Positions 26,965-37,508 are shown, numbered from the stretch's first letter. The stretch: 64,000 nucleotides of DNA from Cyanobacteria bacterium UBA7753 (GCA_002481545.1 DLEF01000067.1:115514-179513); one strand, 5' to 3'. The notes: generated from the sequence alone by a model not told the origin. Translations and numbers: made by a program.

Positions 26965-29781
26965 ATGGCAGACGATAAAAAAGCAGAATATAAAAAGACT
27001 TTGAACCTTCCTCAAACGACTTTGGCTATGAGAGCCAATGCAACCGTTAAGGAATTGGAAACTCAAAAATTCTGGAATGAAATTGACGTATATCATCAAA
27101 TGTTGGAGCAGAGAAAAGGCTCTAAGCAGAAAAACTTTGTATTACACGACGGACCTCCGTATTTGAGTTCGGGAAAAATCCACGTCGGAACCGCTTTAAA
27201 TAAGATTTTGAAAGATATTTTAATCAAGTATAAAACAATGCAGGGATTTTATTCTCCGTATGTTCCGGGATATGACGGACACGGTCTGCCTATCGAAAAC
27301 GCTGTTGTAAAGAAAATAAAAGGCGGACGTCACGCAATATCAGAGACCGAATTGCGTCAAAAATGCCGTGAATATGCGGCAAACAGCTTAAAAGGTCAGG
27401 AGAGCGAATTTAAGAGATTGGGCGTTCTCGGCGATTGGGAACATCCTTATTTGACAATAGCACCTGAATATGAGGCTGAACAGGTCAGAGTATTCGGCGA
27501 AATGTACAAAAAAGGATATATCGAAAAAGGTCTTAAACCTGTTTATTGGTGTGCATCTTGTGAAACCGCATTGGCAGAGGCAGAAGTAGAGTACGCAGAT
27601 GTTACATCAGCTTCTATCTATGTAAGATTTAAGTTTGACGACGGTGCCGTAAACAAGATATTTGATCCTAAAGGAAAAGATGTATATGCCATAATTTGGA
27701 CAACTACACCTTGGACAATACCTTCAAATATGGCAATCTCTATGCACCCGAGATTTGATTATACATTCTTTGAATACAAAAACGATTATTATGTAGTTGC
27801 ACAAGAGTTATTGGAATCATTCTTAAAAGATGTTGAATGGGATGAAAACGATATCAAAGTTGTTGCAACTTGCAAGGGTGCGGATTTGGAACTTTTGGAA
27901 ACAAAACATCCGCTATTGGACAGAAAATCCCCAATTATATTGGGTGAGCACGTAACCTTGGATGCAGGTACCGGTGCGGTACATACGGCTCCGGGACACG
28001 GGCTTGAGGACTATGAAGTCGGATGTAAATATAATATTGAAGTATTATCTCCGTTAGACGGTACGGGTAAATGGACGGAAGAGTGCGGAATACCTGAACT
28101 CGTAGGTGTACCATATTACAAAGGTAATGAAATGGTTATCCAAATGCTCACGGATTGCGGAGCATTGCTGAAACGTCAGGATATCACTCACAGTTATCCG
28201 CACTGCTGGAGATGTAAACACCCTGTTATCTACAGAGCAACACCTCAATGGTTCGTTAAGGTAGATAAATTCCGTGATAAAGCAATGGAGGAAATCCATA
28301 AGGTAAAATGGACTCCTGCAAGCGGTGAGAACAGAATAGGTAATATGGTTGAAGGTCGTTCCGACTGGTGTATCTCAAGACAACGTGCTTGGGGTGTTCC
28401 GATTCCTATTTTCTATTGCGAAGACTGCGGAGAAGTTATCTGTACGGATGAAACAATAGAAAATGTTGCTAAGATATACGAAAAAGAAAGCTCTGACGCT
28501 TGGGTTAGCCACACGGCAGAAGAATTGTTACCGCAAGGATTTAAGTGTCCTAAGTGCGGGAAAACACACTTCCGTAAAGAAAAAGATATTATGGATGTAT
28601 GGTTTGACTCGGGTGTATCTTGGAGAGCCGTAGTCGAGAAGAGAGCAGATGAGCTCGGACATACTCCGGTTGATTTGTACCTTGAAGGTTCTGACCAACA
28701 CAGAGGTTGGTTCCAATCTTCACTTTTGACATCCGTTGCAGTACAGGAAAAAGCTCCTTACAAAGGTGTTTTGACTCACGGGTTTGTATTCGGAGAAGAC
28801 GGCAGAAAGATGTCTAAGTCTCTCGGAAACTTCATCAGACCTGATGATATTATCAAAAACTACGGTGCCGATATCTTGAGATTATGGGCTGCCTCGGTAG
28901 ATTACAGAAATGATATCAAGATTGGTAACAATATTATCGGACAGTTGACCGAGATATTTAAGAAAACGAGAAACACCGCAAGATTTTTGATGGGTAACAT
29001 CTTCGACTTTAATCCGAAAGAAGATTATGTTGATTATAACGACTTAAAGCCTATTGATAAATTTGCACTTCATAAATTGAATAAACTTATATCAGAGGTT
29101 ACGGAAGCATTTGAAAACTACGAATTTTATAAATACTTCCAAAGTTTGCAAAACTTTGCCGCAGTTGATTTAAGTTCATTCTATCTTGATATTGTAAAAG
29201 ACAGATTATATACTGCAGGCAAGAAATCTTTATCAAGAAGAGCATGCCAAACTGTTCTGTATGAGATTTTGCTAACATTGGTAAGAATCCTTGTTCCTGT
29301 AATGCCTCATCAGGCGGAAGATATTTGGCAGAATATGGTAGACGTACACAAAAACGGCGTTAAGAGTGTATTACTCACAAATTGGCCTGAAGTGTGTGAC
29401 GTATGGACAAATCCTGACTTAGAAAAGAAATTCTCACAGGTACTCAAGGTTAGAGGTATTGTAACAAGAGCAATTGAGCCTTTGAGAGCCGAAAAGAAAG
29501 TCGGAAGTTCTTTGGAAGTTGCTGTTTACATAAAAACAGACAACAAGAAAGCCTTGTTGGAAAACGAAAAAGACTTATGTGATATTTTCATAACCTCTCA
29601 GGCTTATTTGTCGGATGAAAAACCTGACAATGTTTTGAACGAATACACGGAAGACGAGTATACAATTTGGATTACTCCTGCCGAAGGCGAAAAATGTGAA
29701 CGTTGTTGGAAATATCGTAAACTCGGTGAACACGAAGGTTACGATACCATCTGTTCCGATTGTTACGAGGCTATACAGTAG
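26965..29781 (+). CDS. ileS: Isoleucyl-tRNA synthetase
   Basis: A 938-residue class I synthetase that charges tRNA-Ile. The HIGH-type site is H73VGT and the KMSKS loop is K615MSKS, with the editing (CP1) domain between (TTPWTIPSNMA, GTGAVHTAPGHG) and the C-terminal zinc-binding end CERCWKYRKLGEHEGYDTICSDC. Full length. No T-box leader was found in the short 36-bp gap upstream, so regulation by tRNA-Ile leader is not indicated. SD is GGGG before the ATG. Confidence 0.98.
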   Translation: MADDKKAEYKKTLNLPQTTLAMRANATVKELETQKFWNEIDVYHQMLEQRKGSKQKNFVLHDGPPYLSSGKIHVGTALNKILKDILIKYKTMQGFYSPYVPGYDGHGLPIENAVVKKIKGGRHAISETELRQKCREYAANSLKGQESEFKRLGVLGDWEHPYLTIAPEYEAEQVRVFGEMYKKGYIEKGLKPVYWCASCETALAEAEVEYADVTSASIYVRFKFDDGAVNKIFDPKGKDVYAIIWTTTPWTIPSNMAISMHPRFDYTFFEYKNDYYVVAQELLESFLKDVEWDENDIKVVATCKGADLELLETKHPLLDRKSPIILGEHVTLDAGTGAVHTAPGHGLEDYEVGCKYNIEVLSPLDGTGKWTEECGIPELVGVPYYKGNEMVIQMLTDCGALLKRQDITHSYPHCWRCKHPVIYRATPQWFVKVDKFRDKAMEEIHKVKWTPASGENRIGNMVEGRSDWCISRQRAWGVPIPIFYCEDCGEVICTDETIENVAKIYEKESSDAWVSHTAEELLPQGFKCPKCGKTHFRKEKDIMDVWFDSGVSWRAVVEKRADELGHTPVDLYLEGSDQHRGWFQSSLLTSVAVQEKAPYKGVLTHGFVFGEDGRKMSKSLGNFIRPDDIIKNYGADILRLWAASVDYRNDIKIGNNIIGQLTEIFKKTRNTARFLMGNIFDFNPKEDYVDYNDLKPIDKFALHKLNKLISEVTEAFENYEFYKYFQSLQNFAAVDLSSFYLDIVKDRLYTAGKKSLSRRACQTVLYEILLTLVRILVPVMPHQAEDIWQNMVDVHKNGVKSVLLTNWPEVCDVWTNPDLEKKFSQVLKVRGIVTRAIEPLRAEKKVGSSLEVAVYIKTDNKKALLENEKDLCDIFITSQAYLSDEKPDNVLNEYTEDEYTIWITPAEGEKCERCWKYRKLGEHEGYDTICSDCYEAIQ

Positions 29782-29806
29782 TATTCGGTAAGTATCATAA
29801 ATTTTG

Positions 29807-29848
29807 AAATTATCCGCTTTTCAACAAATGTGAGGCGGATAATTTTTG
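29807..29848 (+). terminator. Terminator after ileS
   Basis: AAATTATCCGC and GCGGATAATTT stem with a 17-nt loop and a T-run. Confidence 0.85.
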
Positions 29849-29987
29849 TAACGGTTTAAAAAAGGCATGATTTATGCGTATTATTTGCCTTTCATGTCTT
29901 AAAACCTCTTAACACTAGTACTGCAAACTGTAGTTTTATGGTAAAATATAGAATAGATTATTGTACTGTTTAGTGAGAAAGTTTAAA

Positions 29988-32333
29988 ATGACAGAATTAG
30001 GGAATGCAGGGGATATGACCGAAAAGATTGATGAAATAAAAAGTTTAGTTGATGATATTAAAAGCACGATGATGAGCAGTGAGGACTGTAACAATCAGTT
30101 TTATTCGGTACTGCAAAGCTTAGATGGAATATCAACAAGCATAAATAATTTAAAAGAAGAAAAGTCGGAACCGTCTGACGAATACACAATCCTGCAAACC
30201 AACATTTTGGAAGTAAAAAAAGAACTTTCCAAAATGAACAAAAAATCAGACAATGATTTACATGACTTAATATCCGAAATAAATGAAAAAATTGATAAGA
30301 TAAATGTTCCGTTTACGACAACTACAAGCGCGGGTGCAGTTGACTCTTCCGCTAATATCCAAGAATATACAAATGTTGTTAAAAATTCGACCGAGATTGT
30401 TAATTCCAATATGGAAAAATGTGCGGAATATTTAGAAAACGCTATAAAAAACACGTCGGAAGAAAAAGCACAAAGCTTGTCGGATGATATGACATTGTTA
30501 GGTCAAACAGTTGAAAAGACATCCGACAATCTTAAACGCAGTGTAATAGATATCTTTACCAGAATACAGGAAATGATTGAAAACGGAACTCCCGCATCCG
30601 ATGTTCAACCGGAGAGAGTTGTAAACGTTTCAAATCCTGAACATGACGAACAGTTGGATAAAGATATTGAAATGCTTAAAAACGGGATATATAACCTTAA
30701 TGCAAATTCCGAACAGCGTTTGTCAAAATTAAACAGTACACTTTCCGAATTGGATTTGTTTAAGAATTTGGAAAAATTCGCTAAGATTAAGGATTTGCCT
30801 GCAATCGGTGATTTAAAGAATAATTTGCAAAGCAATATTGACAGAATTGTTGATAAATATTCTTACACATTGCAATCTTCACAGAACAGAAACGAGTTGA
30901 TGGAAGTAACTCAACAGTTCCGTGCGGATGTATTTAAAGAACTTTTAACAATGCTCGGTAACGCATCAGAGTTTATTCTTGATGATGACAGCCTTTTGAG
31001 CAAGGATAAAAACGCACAAACTCCTATAGAGTTGATAAAAGATAAACTTGATGATTTGACTAATGCAACCAAGTTGAACAATGGTGGAATTGACAGTATC
31101 GCAGGAAATATTAACACACTTAAAGATAATATCTTGGATTTAAAACAACAGAGTGAAAATATTTCTTCCGATATTCAGAGAAACTCAATAGACAGTTTAA
31201 AATCTGATATTCACGAACTTTATGTTAACGGAGAATCTTTAAAGCTTCAAAACAAAGAAATTTTTGACCGTTTAAGTCAGTTCCCGTCTAAGTTGAAACC
31301 TATCACCGATAAGGTCTCTGCTTTGGATAAATATCCGCAGCAGTTGGAGGAATGTTCCGATAAGATTATTGCAAACTCTGCTCCTGACAGAAAAGCAATA
31401 AAAGATTTGTTGAAGGATATCAAAAAGAATATTTCCATCTTGCAATCAGGTGACGAACAGGCTGAATATAACTACAGTATGCAGGATATTGAATCCGACA
31501 TTGCAAAAATCAGAATATATTTAAACGACTTGAGAAAGAACGGTATAACAATTGATTCCAGAGAGTTTACCGATGATTTGGATAAAGTTGTAACATCAGT
31601 TGATACAATGGTACAACAGCTTAACAAAGTTGAAGAATACAATCTGCCTGATATCCTGTCAAAGATGAAAGAGGATTTAACAAGCGTAAGTACAAGAGTA
31701 AATAAATTGTTATTGACTTCTGATAACTCTTCAAATATGATTTCAGACTCTTTAAAAGAGTTTAAAGCGCAGAATGCTAACATTTTAAGCGAGATAAAGA
31801 AGGTTGTTGATGAAGACAAGTTTAAAGCTATTGAGAACGGCTTAACGGCTCTTAAAATAGCCTTAGCGGAGTCGAACAGTTACAACAGTACAATAAACAA
31901 ATCTTTGCTTATGCTTGCGGAATGGGTTGACAGTGCGGGCGAAACAATTACCGAAATTCACGATAACCAATCTAAGTTGGATACACTTGATAAAATTCAA
32001 ACAGGATTGAACGATGTTTCCTCTTCATTGTCTCAAAACTCTGAAAACATTGTCTCTTCAGTTAAGGAATTGTTGACAGAAAGTATCCCTGAACAAGTTG
32101 ATTATACAGGCATGCTTAACGACTTAAACGATAAATTCGCGGAACAATCGGTTATAATCAAAAATCAGGATGAGAGAATAAACAAGATTGATGAAAAGTT
32201 GAATACAATACTTGAATTGTCTGCAAAGAATGATTATAAAGATTTGACGACAAAGATTTCAAGTATTGATGAGCAAATGGCTAAGTTGAACAAAAGCATT
32301 GAGAAACTCACTGCGTATGTAAACGAAGACTAA
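29988..32333 (+). CDS. Long coiled-coil protein of unknown function
   Basis: A 781-residue protein of almost continuous predicted helix: heptad-like Leu/Ile with Lys/Glu/Ser/Asn throughout, no membrane span, no enzyme motif. The pattern (many 'LNDLNDK', 'KIEKLN' units) is like long rod-forming coiled coils of SMC-hinge, scaffold or motility proteins. I do not recognise the family. The start at 29988 has GAGAAAGT upstream and is preferred over the TTG at 29961. It shares a transcription direction with the FAD oxidase gene 21 bp later. Confidence 0.7.
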   Translation: MTELGNAGDMTEKIDEIKSLVDDIKSTMMSSEDCNNQFYSVLQSLDGISTSINNLKEEKSEPSDEYTILQTNILEVKKELSKMNKKSDNDLHDLISEINEKIDKINVPFTTTTSAGAVDSSANIQEYTNVVKNSTEIVNSNMEKCAEYLENAIKNTSEEKAQSLSDDMTLLGQTVEKTSDNLKRSVIDIFTRIQEMIENGTPASDVQPERVVNVSNPEHDEQLDKDIEMLKNGIYNLNANSEQRLSKLNSTLSELDLFKNLEKFAKIKDLPAIGDLKNNLQSNIDRIVDKYSYTLQSSQNRNELMEVTQQFRADVFKELLTMLGNASEFILDDDSLLSKDKNAQTPIELIKDKLDDLTNATKLNNGGIDSIAGNINTLKDNILDLKQQSENISSDIQRNSIDSLKSDIHELYVNGESLKLQNKEIFDRLSQFPSKLKPITDKVSALDKYPQQLEECSDKIIANSAPDRKAIKDLLKDIKKNISILQSGDEQAEYNYSMQDIESDIAKIRIYLNDLRKNGITIDSREFTDDLDKVVTSVDTMVQQLNKVEEYNLPDILSKMKEDLTSVSTRVNKLLLTSDNSSNMISDSLKEFKAQNANILSEIKKVVDEDKFKAIENGLTALKIALAESNSYNSTINKSLLMLAEWVDSAGETITEIHDNQSKLDTLDKIQTGLNDVSSSLSQNSENIVSSVKELLTESIPEQVDYTGMLNDLNDKFAEQSVIIKNQDERINKIDEKLNTILELSAKNDYKDLTTKISSIDEQMAKLNKSIEKLTAYVNED

Positions 32334-32354
32334 TATATAAGAAAGACCGAAAAA

Positions 32355-33746
32355 GTGACTGCTATCGCAAAAATAAAAAATGATTTAGAAAAGATATTGC
32401 CGAAGGATAGTATACTCACTTCGAAAGAAGAGAGATATGTATACTCTCAAGACGGCACAAACGGCATGGAATCCGAGATTTTGCCCGACAGTGTTGTATT
32501 CCCCGAAACAGTCGAACAGGTACAAAAGATTTTAAAATATGCCAATGAAAACAAAATCCCCGTTGTCGCACGCGGTGCGGGAACAAACCTTGTAGGAGCC
32601 TGTGTTCCTTTGAAGGGCGGTATTATTATCAATTTTACAAAAATGGATAAAATACTTGAGATAAATAAAACAAATATGACGGCAACCGTACAGGCAGGGA
32701 CTATTGTAGGAAAACTGCAGGAAGAAGTAAAGAAACAAGGATTATTCTTCCCGCCTGATCCTTCAAATTTGAAGGTCTCAACTATAGGCGGAGCTATTGC
32801 GCAATCCGCAGGCGGGCCTAAAACTTTTAAATACGGAACAACCAAGGATTATGTTTTAGGGCTCAAAGTCGTGCTTGCCGACGGGAACCTTTTAAAGGTT
32901 GGTGTAAATACTATCAAGAACGCAACAGGGTATCATTTGGAACAGTTATTTATCGGGAGTGAAGGAACCCTCGGAATTGTTGTTGAAACCACGTTAAAGC
33001 TCATTCCTCAGCCTGAAACGACAAGAGTTGTTATGGCATATTTTGATAACATCTCTGATGCGACGGATTCTGTTACAAAAATGACGGATTCTAATATTTA
33101 TCCGTCAACAATTGATTTTATGGATAATAACACCATTAAAACAATAGAGAAGTTTTATCATGTAGGGTTGATAACAGACAAGCAGGCAGCATTGATAATT
33201 GAGTTAGACGGACTTGAAGTGTCTATGGATACTCAGATAGAAAGATTGAAAGAAACTCTTGTTCAATCGAATGCCGATAATATTGTTGTCTCGGTTACCA
33301 AAGAAGAACAGGAAAAACTTTGGACTGCTCGCAGAGCCTCTTTCAGTGCAGCTGCTAAGCTGAAACCTGATGTCGTTACAAACGATATGATTGTGCCGAG
33401 AGAAAATATTTCAAAACTCGTACAAGGTATAAATGAAATCGGCGAAAAATACGGTCTGACTATTTGTACCGTAGGACATATAGGGGACGGTAACATACAT
33501 CCTCAAGTCGCTTTGGACTTGAATAATGAAACGGAAGCCGAGAATTACCAAAAGGCAAAGGCGGAGTTTTATGAACTCGCTATAAAACTAAACGGAACAT
33601 TATCGGCAGAGCATGGAATAGGTTGCGAAAAGAAAGCATTTTTATCAAAAGCCTTGAGCCCTCTGTCTATAGAATATATGAAAAAAATCAAAAAAATGTT
33701 TGATCCTAATAATATACTAAATCCCGATAAAATTTTTGATATGTAA
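32355..33746 (+). CDS. FAD-linked oxidase, GlcD/D-lactate dehydrogenase type
   Basis: A 463-residue flavoprotein. The N-terminal FAD-binding PCMH domain is marked by ARGAGTNLVGACVP and the GGAIAQSAGGPKTFKYG region, with YVLGLKVVL and STIDFMDN; the C-terminal FAD_oxidase_C domain has GHIGDGNIHPQ and SAEHGIGCEKK. It oxidises a 2-hydroxy acid such as glycolate or D-lactate. The exact substrate is not determined; GlcE/GlcF partners are not adjacent. The start is a GTG at 32355, in an operon position after the coiled-coil gene. Confidence 0.9.
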   Translation: MTAIAKIKNDLEKILPKDSILTSKEERYVYSQDGTNGMESEILPDSVVFPETVEQVQKILKYANENKIPVVARGAGTNLVGACVPLKGGIIINFTKMDKILEINKTNMTATVQAGTIVGKLQEEVKKQGLFFPPDPSNLKVSTIGGAIAQSAGGPKTFKYGTTKDYVLGLKVVLADGNLLKVGVNTIKNATGYHLEQLFIGSEGTLGIVVETTLKLIPQPETTRVVMAYFDNISDATDSVTKMTDSNIYPSTIDFMDNNTIKTIEKFYHVGLITDKQAALIIELDGLEVSMDTQIERLKETLVQSNADNIVVSVTKEEQEKLWTARRASFSAAAKLKPDVVTNDMIVPRENISKLVQGINEIGEKYGLTICTVGHIGDGNIHPQVALDLNNETEAENYQKAKAEFYELAIKLNGTLSAEHGIGCEKKAFLSKALSPLSIEYMKKIKKMFDPNNILNPDKIFDM

Positions 33747-33865
33747 TTTTGTATATTTATTATACAAAGGTGTGCACAACATACGTAACGGTACGTTATG
33801 TTTGTTGCTATGCTTATTAAATAATGTAAAATTTTGTCTTACCCTCAACCCTAAAACTTATTAAA

Positions 33866-33893
33866 TGTAACTTACATGTAAAGACATGTTACA
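33866..33893. promoter_or_regulatory. TGTAAC...GTTACA dyad with ACATGT sites
   Basis: TGTAAC at 33866-33871 and GTTACA at 33888-33893 flank two ACATGT sites (33874-33879 and 33884-33889); a third ACATGT lies at 33937-33942. The next gene's upstream region and that of the paralogue at 36238 share the ACATGTTACAAAA block. A candidate shared regulatory region. Confidence 0.4.
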
Positions 33894-33967
33894 AAAAAAA
33901 ATCTTTTAATGAAATCGGCGATTAAATAAAGACTTTACATGTATAAGAGAGCAAAACAGAGGTAAGA

Positions 33968-36067
33968 ATGAGTTTTTTAATCAACCGAATATTCCCTATG
34001 CCGATTGGCAATTTTAGTGGTTATGATCCTTTAAAAAATGCCAATATGGTTCAAGATTGTTTTGGTGGTAATAATGCTAAGGTAGAGTCTAAAAATCAAA
34101 ATGGTGATGGTGAAAATGCCAAGGGCGTTAACGGTCAACAACAAGAACAAACGATTACCAAATCTGTTTGGTCGAATTATGATGCCGACCAGAATGCAAA
34201 TGTTAACTATAATGAAGCAAATAACAATTCTTTATTTACAAGAGCTGATGTTCAAACAACTATAACTGCCCCTTTAAGCGCAGATGTGCAAAATCAAATT
34301 TCAAAAAATGTTTTAAAAGGCTTTAATATACAAGAACAATTTAAAACAGCACTTGCTCAATTTAATTTCAATTCAGGCTCGCAGGTTAAAGAGTTTAAAA
34401 GTGAAGAAGAAGCAACAAAATGGGCGAATGAACAAGCAAAACAGTTAGATTCCCAAACGATGGAATATGCAAAGCAACAATCAGATATAGCAAACAATAC
34501 AATTCAGAATTTATATAATAAAGCAATAGAAGAAGCAGTTAATAAATATCAGGACAGTTCTTTCTTTGATAAACAAGATTTTGTACAAGCTGATAATAAT
34601 AATGGTGATAATCCGCTTAATGCACTCAAAGGTGACGGAGATGCTCACAAGGCAACGACCTTTGACAGTGCCCAAAACACAAGAACCGTTACTTTTGAAA
34701 ACGGTAAGCGAACAAGTTATGTTAACAGAACACAATCCGGTAATACCTCCGAAGTTACGACAGTAAATGCTGACGGAACAAAAACTGTTGAAATAACGAC
34801 AAAATCGGATGACGGAGTAACTAATGTTACTACCCAAAAATTTGATAAAAAAGGCAGAATGAGATCCTCGGAACATACCGTTACAAAAGGTGACGAAACA
34901 AATACAACAACTGATATTTATCGTAGAAACGGCTCCCGCAAATCGGAAAATTCCGTATATACCAATACTGTTGACGGAATGAAATATACAACTACAAATA
35001 ATAACGAATACAGAAGAAACGGATCTCTTAAAACAACTACACATACAGGAAATGACGGAATAACAAATGTTACCGATTTCAGACGTAACGGTGTAGATAC
35101 AAAACATACCGAAACCAGAATCGGTAATACAACAACTGAAACCCGTGATTATTCAAGGAGCGGAAAGAAAGAAACCGTCAATACATATAACGGCGACGGT
35201 ACTCGTACAAAAACCACAAACAGATTTTTAGACGCTCAGCGTCAAACATTGGACAATTCTACCGCAAGAGCATATGATTCAAACGGTAATTTGACAAGTA
35301 AAACTCAAACCTCTTATTCTTCTACAGGTGCACAACAAACAGCAAAAACATATAATGCTGACGGCACCGTAAAATCAAAAGAAAACAGTGTATATTCATC
35401 ATTTGATAATGACCAAAACGGTAAAGCTACATATGATGATTCATCCGTAAAGAACAGGTTTGAAAGCTTTAAAACGAGCATGACCTCAAGTATAAAAGTA
35501 GACGGATTGTCAAATGATGCTATGACAAAGTTAATTAAAAATGCAAATGTGGATTCGGATTTTGAAACCGCGGTAAAGGGTTTCTCTGCCGATTCAAAAG
35601 CTGTTTTACAAAAAGGAGATGATCCGAAAGCAAAACAACTCGGTTTAAATTCAAAAATATCAATGCAAATTCAACGAAATGCAGAAAGTGCGCTATCAGG
35701 TATAAAAAGAAATGTTGAAACTTTAGGTAAAGCACAGGTATCAATGGATAAAACTATAGCAGAAGGCGGTATAGCTCAATACCAAAGTGACGGATTACGT
35801 GACCTGAGAATGCCTGCTGCTAATGATGTATTTAAAAGCAATACATATACCAGAGAGAAACGAAAGGCTAATCAAGCGGAAACCTATAAAGGCTGCAAAA
35901 CAATTGATGATGTTATGAAAAAGGCAGGAATCAAAGATGATGATTTAAAAGATACTCAATATAAAGACGACTTCATAAAGGCTAATCCGAGTGTATTTGC
36001 ACAAAACGGAAAAGTTCTTCTAAATGCTGATTGGAATAAATTGGATATTATTCGTAAAAAAGCATAA
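33968..36067 (+). CDS. EF-hand protein with YD-like repeats and C-terminal 'KANPSVF' domain
   Basis: A 699-residue protein. An N-terminal GNFSG (about residues 13-17) fits the recurring F-[TSK]-G motif. YDADQNANVNYNEAN (about 74-88) is an EF-hand calcium loop (DxDxNxxVxxxE). Residues about 230-480 are degenerate repeats with many T/N/G and patterns like 'YRRNGSRKS', 'YNADGT', resembling YD/RHS repeats. The last 60 residues (YKGCKTIDDVMKKAG...DDFIKANPSVF...WNKLDII) are closely repeated in the next gene. A cell-surface or secreted calcium-binding protein is plausible but no signal peptide is seen. SD GAGGTAAG 4-8 nt before the ATG. Confidence 0.75.
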   Translation: MSFLINRIFPMPIGNFSGYDPLKNANMVQDCFGGNNAKVESKNQNGDGENAKGVNGQQQEQTITKSVWSNYDADQNANVNYNEANNNSLFTRADVQTTITAPLSADVQNQISKNVLKGFNIQEQFKTALAQFNFNSGSQVKEFKSEEEATKWANEQAKQLDSQTMEYAKQQSDIANNTIQNLYNKAIEEAVNKYQDSSFFDKQDFVQADNNNGDNPLNALKGDGDAHKATTFDSAQNTRTVTFENGKRTSYVNRTQSGNTSEVTTVNADGTKTVEITTKSDDGVTNVTTQKFDKKGRMRSSEHTVTKGDETNTTTDIYRRNGSRKSENSVYTNTVDGMKYTTTNNNEYRRNGSLKTTTHTGNDGITNVTDFRRNGVDTKHTETRIGNTTTETRDYSRSGKKETVNTYNGDGTRTKTTNRFLDAQRQTLDNSTARAYDSNGNLTSKTQTSYSSTGAQQTAKTYNADGTVKSKENSVYSSFDNDQNGKATYDDSSVKNRFESFKTSMTSSIKVDGLSNDAMTKLIKNANVDSDFETAVKGFSADSKAVLQKGDDPKAKQLGLNSKISMQIQRNAESALSGIKRNVETLGKAQVSMDKTIAEGGIAQYQSDGLRDLRMPAANDVFKSNTYTREKRKANQAETYKGCKTIDDVMKKAGIKDDDLKDTQYKDDFIKANPSVFAQNGKVLLNADWNKLDIIRKKA

Positions 36068-36090
36068 TATTATATATAATAATTTTTAGT

Positions 36091-36118
36091 AAAAAAGTCG
36101 TCCGCGGACGGCTTTTTT
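36091..36118 (+). terminator. Intrinsic terminator after the first EF-hand gene
   Basis: GTCGTCCGCGGACGGC stem with A-run before and T-run after. Confidence 0.85.
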
Positions 36119-36340
36119 ATTGCAAAAAATCTAAAATTATCATTAACACATGTTACAAAAATCGGATAGTGTGAAATTTACTCAATAAAAAAGACTTTGT
36201 ATATTTAAGAGAGACTATACCTAAAAGGAGAGTATCTATGTCAGGCAGTAATGTATCTGTCAGTACCGGTGCAAACTTAAGCCGAGCAGCCTAAAAAGCA
36301 AACACAAAATGGCGAGGTAAAACAGGCTAAAGGCGAAAAG

Positions 36341-37453
36341 GTGTCTGTCTTTTCAAGTTATGATAAAGACAAGAACTTAAGTGTAGATTATACGGAGGCG
36401 CAGTCTTTATTCAGTAAAACTTATGATGAATCAAAATTAAAAGGTGATATTGAAGCAAAATATAGTAATCAACAAAAAACACAAATAACTACATCTGCTA
36501 AAAAAGGGTTACAAGCAATATTTGATAAAGCTATCCAAGCGTTTAATCATGCTTCCGGAAGTTACACAACGAGTTTTACGGAAAGTGAAAAAGAACTTGC
36601 AACACAATGGAAAACCGAAAAACAAAATGCAATGGATACAGAAGTGAAAACAGCAGCAGAAGAGTTGTCTAAAAAGGCTAATGCTGATGTCCAACAGGCG
36701 TATACAAAGGCTCTTGCGGATGCAAAGGCAGAGATAGATAAAGCTAAAACAAATACCGACACTGATACCACAGGCAAAACTGATGCTAAATCGAGAATGG
36801 CAGAGGCAGATAAGATATTCAGGAGCGGAAAATATAACCGTACTCGTAATGCCGATACAACTAAATACAAAGATTGTAAAACTGCGGATGAAGTTATGAA
36901 AAAGGCAGGAGTAGATACATCCTTAAAGGATGATTTTATTAAAGCTAATCCTAGCGTTTTTGATGAAAACGGGAATGTTTCAGAAAATGCAAATTGGTCA
37001 AAACTGGATATTATCAGTAAAAAATCGGCATCCACAACCCGGACAACCCACACCGCTCACACTAAATCTCCGCGCAGAGCTACTGTCCCGGCACAAAAGA
37101 AAAGTGTAACCAAAAAACCGGTAAATAATAACTCCCGCAATACCGCTCCACAACAATCAAGCACTCCTTCTTATGAAGATTTGGTTAATCAATATGAATC
37201 AAAACCATTTACAAATCCGACTTTATCAAATAAAGGAGTTACTACAATAGCTTTATATGGAGGTGTTCAAGGTAAAGTAGTAACAAAAACAGGTGCTCAT
37301 AGCGGAACATCTTATGTCGCGTATATTGCTAACGATGGCAATAAAAAAGTGTTTACAGGCAAAAATATGCAAGACCTGATAAACCAAATGAATAATCATG
37401 TACGTACTACTTTTTCACAAGGTAAAAATTTTACAAAGCATTTTAACAAATAA
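36341..37453 (+). CDS. EF-hand paralogue, N-terminus apparently frameshifted
   Basis: As it stands the frame starts with GTG at 36341 and encodes 370 residues. The SVFSSYDKDKNLSVDYTEAQ segment is an EF-hand loop, and residues about 190-230 (YKDCKTADEVMKKAG...DDFIKANPSVF...WSKLDII) match the C-terminal domain of the preceding gene. Upstream, an ATG at 36238 with a strong SD (AAAAGGAGAG) opens a frame that stops at 36292-36294, while the frame of this gene is open back to 36281. Joining the two by one base near 36278-36281 restores the same N-terminal layout as the neighbour, so the gene was probably 36238-37453 before a one-base change or sequencing error, or it uses +1 slippage. After the shared C-terminal domain it has an extra basic region, then a 70-residue end (residues about 300-370) of unknown role. 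Confidence 0.7.
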   Translation: MSVFSSYDKDKNLSVDYTEAQSLFSKTYDESKLKGDIEAKYSNQQKTQITTSAKKGLQAIFDKAIQAFNHASGSYTTSFTESEKELATQWKTEKQNAMDTEVKTAAEELSKKANADVQQAYTKALADAKAEIDKAKTNTDTDTTGKTDAKSRMAEADKIFRSGKYNRTRNADTTKYKDCKTADEVMKKAGVDTSLKDDFIKANPSVFDENGNVSENANWSKLDIISKKSASTTRTTHTAHTKSPRRATVPAQKKSVTKKPVNNNSRNTAPQQSSTPSYEDLVNQYESKPFTNPTLSNKGVTTIALYGGVQGKVVTKTGAHSGTSYVAYIANDGNKKVFTGKNMQDLINQMNNHVRTTFSQGKNFTKHFNK

Positions 37454-37480
37454 ATAATATAGTAATTTAATTTTGTAATA

Positions 37481-37508
37481 AAAAAACCATCCATTGGATG
37501 GCTTTTTA
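37481..37508. terminator. Bidirectional terminator between converging genes
   Basis: CCATCC-ATT-GGATGG stem with an A-run before and a T-run after. Confidence 0.85.

Noticed and set aside
33749..33807. Two hairpins after the GlcD-like gene (TTGTATA/TATACAA and an imperfect CAACATACGTAACG stem)
   Set aside because: Neither is followed by a T-run, so they are not called as terminators. They could be regulatory, but nothing supports a specific role.
34511..35107. A 198-codon Cys/Ser/Phe-rich reading frame on the minus strand
   Set aside because: It lies wholly inside the repeat-rich EF-hand gene and its composition mirrors the coding strand's repeats. The plus-strand gene has an SD, motifs and a paralogue, so this is a shadow.
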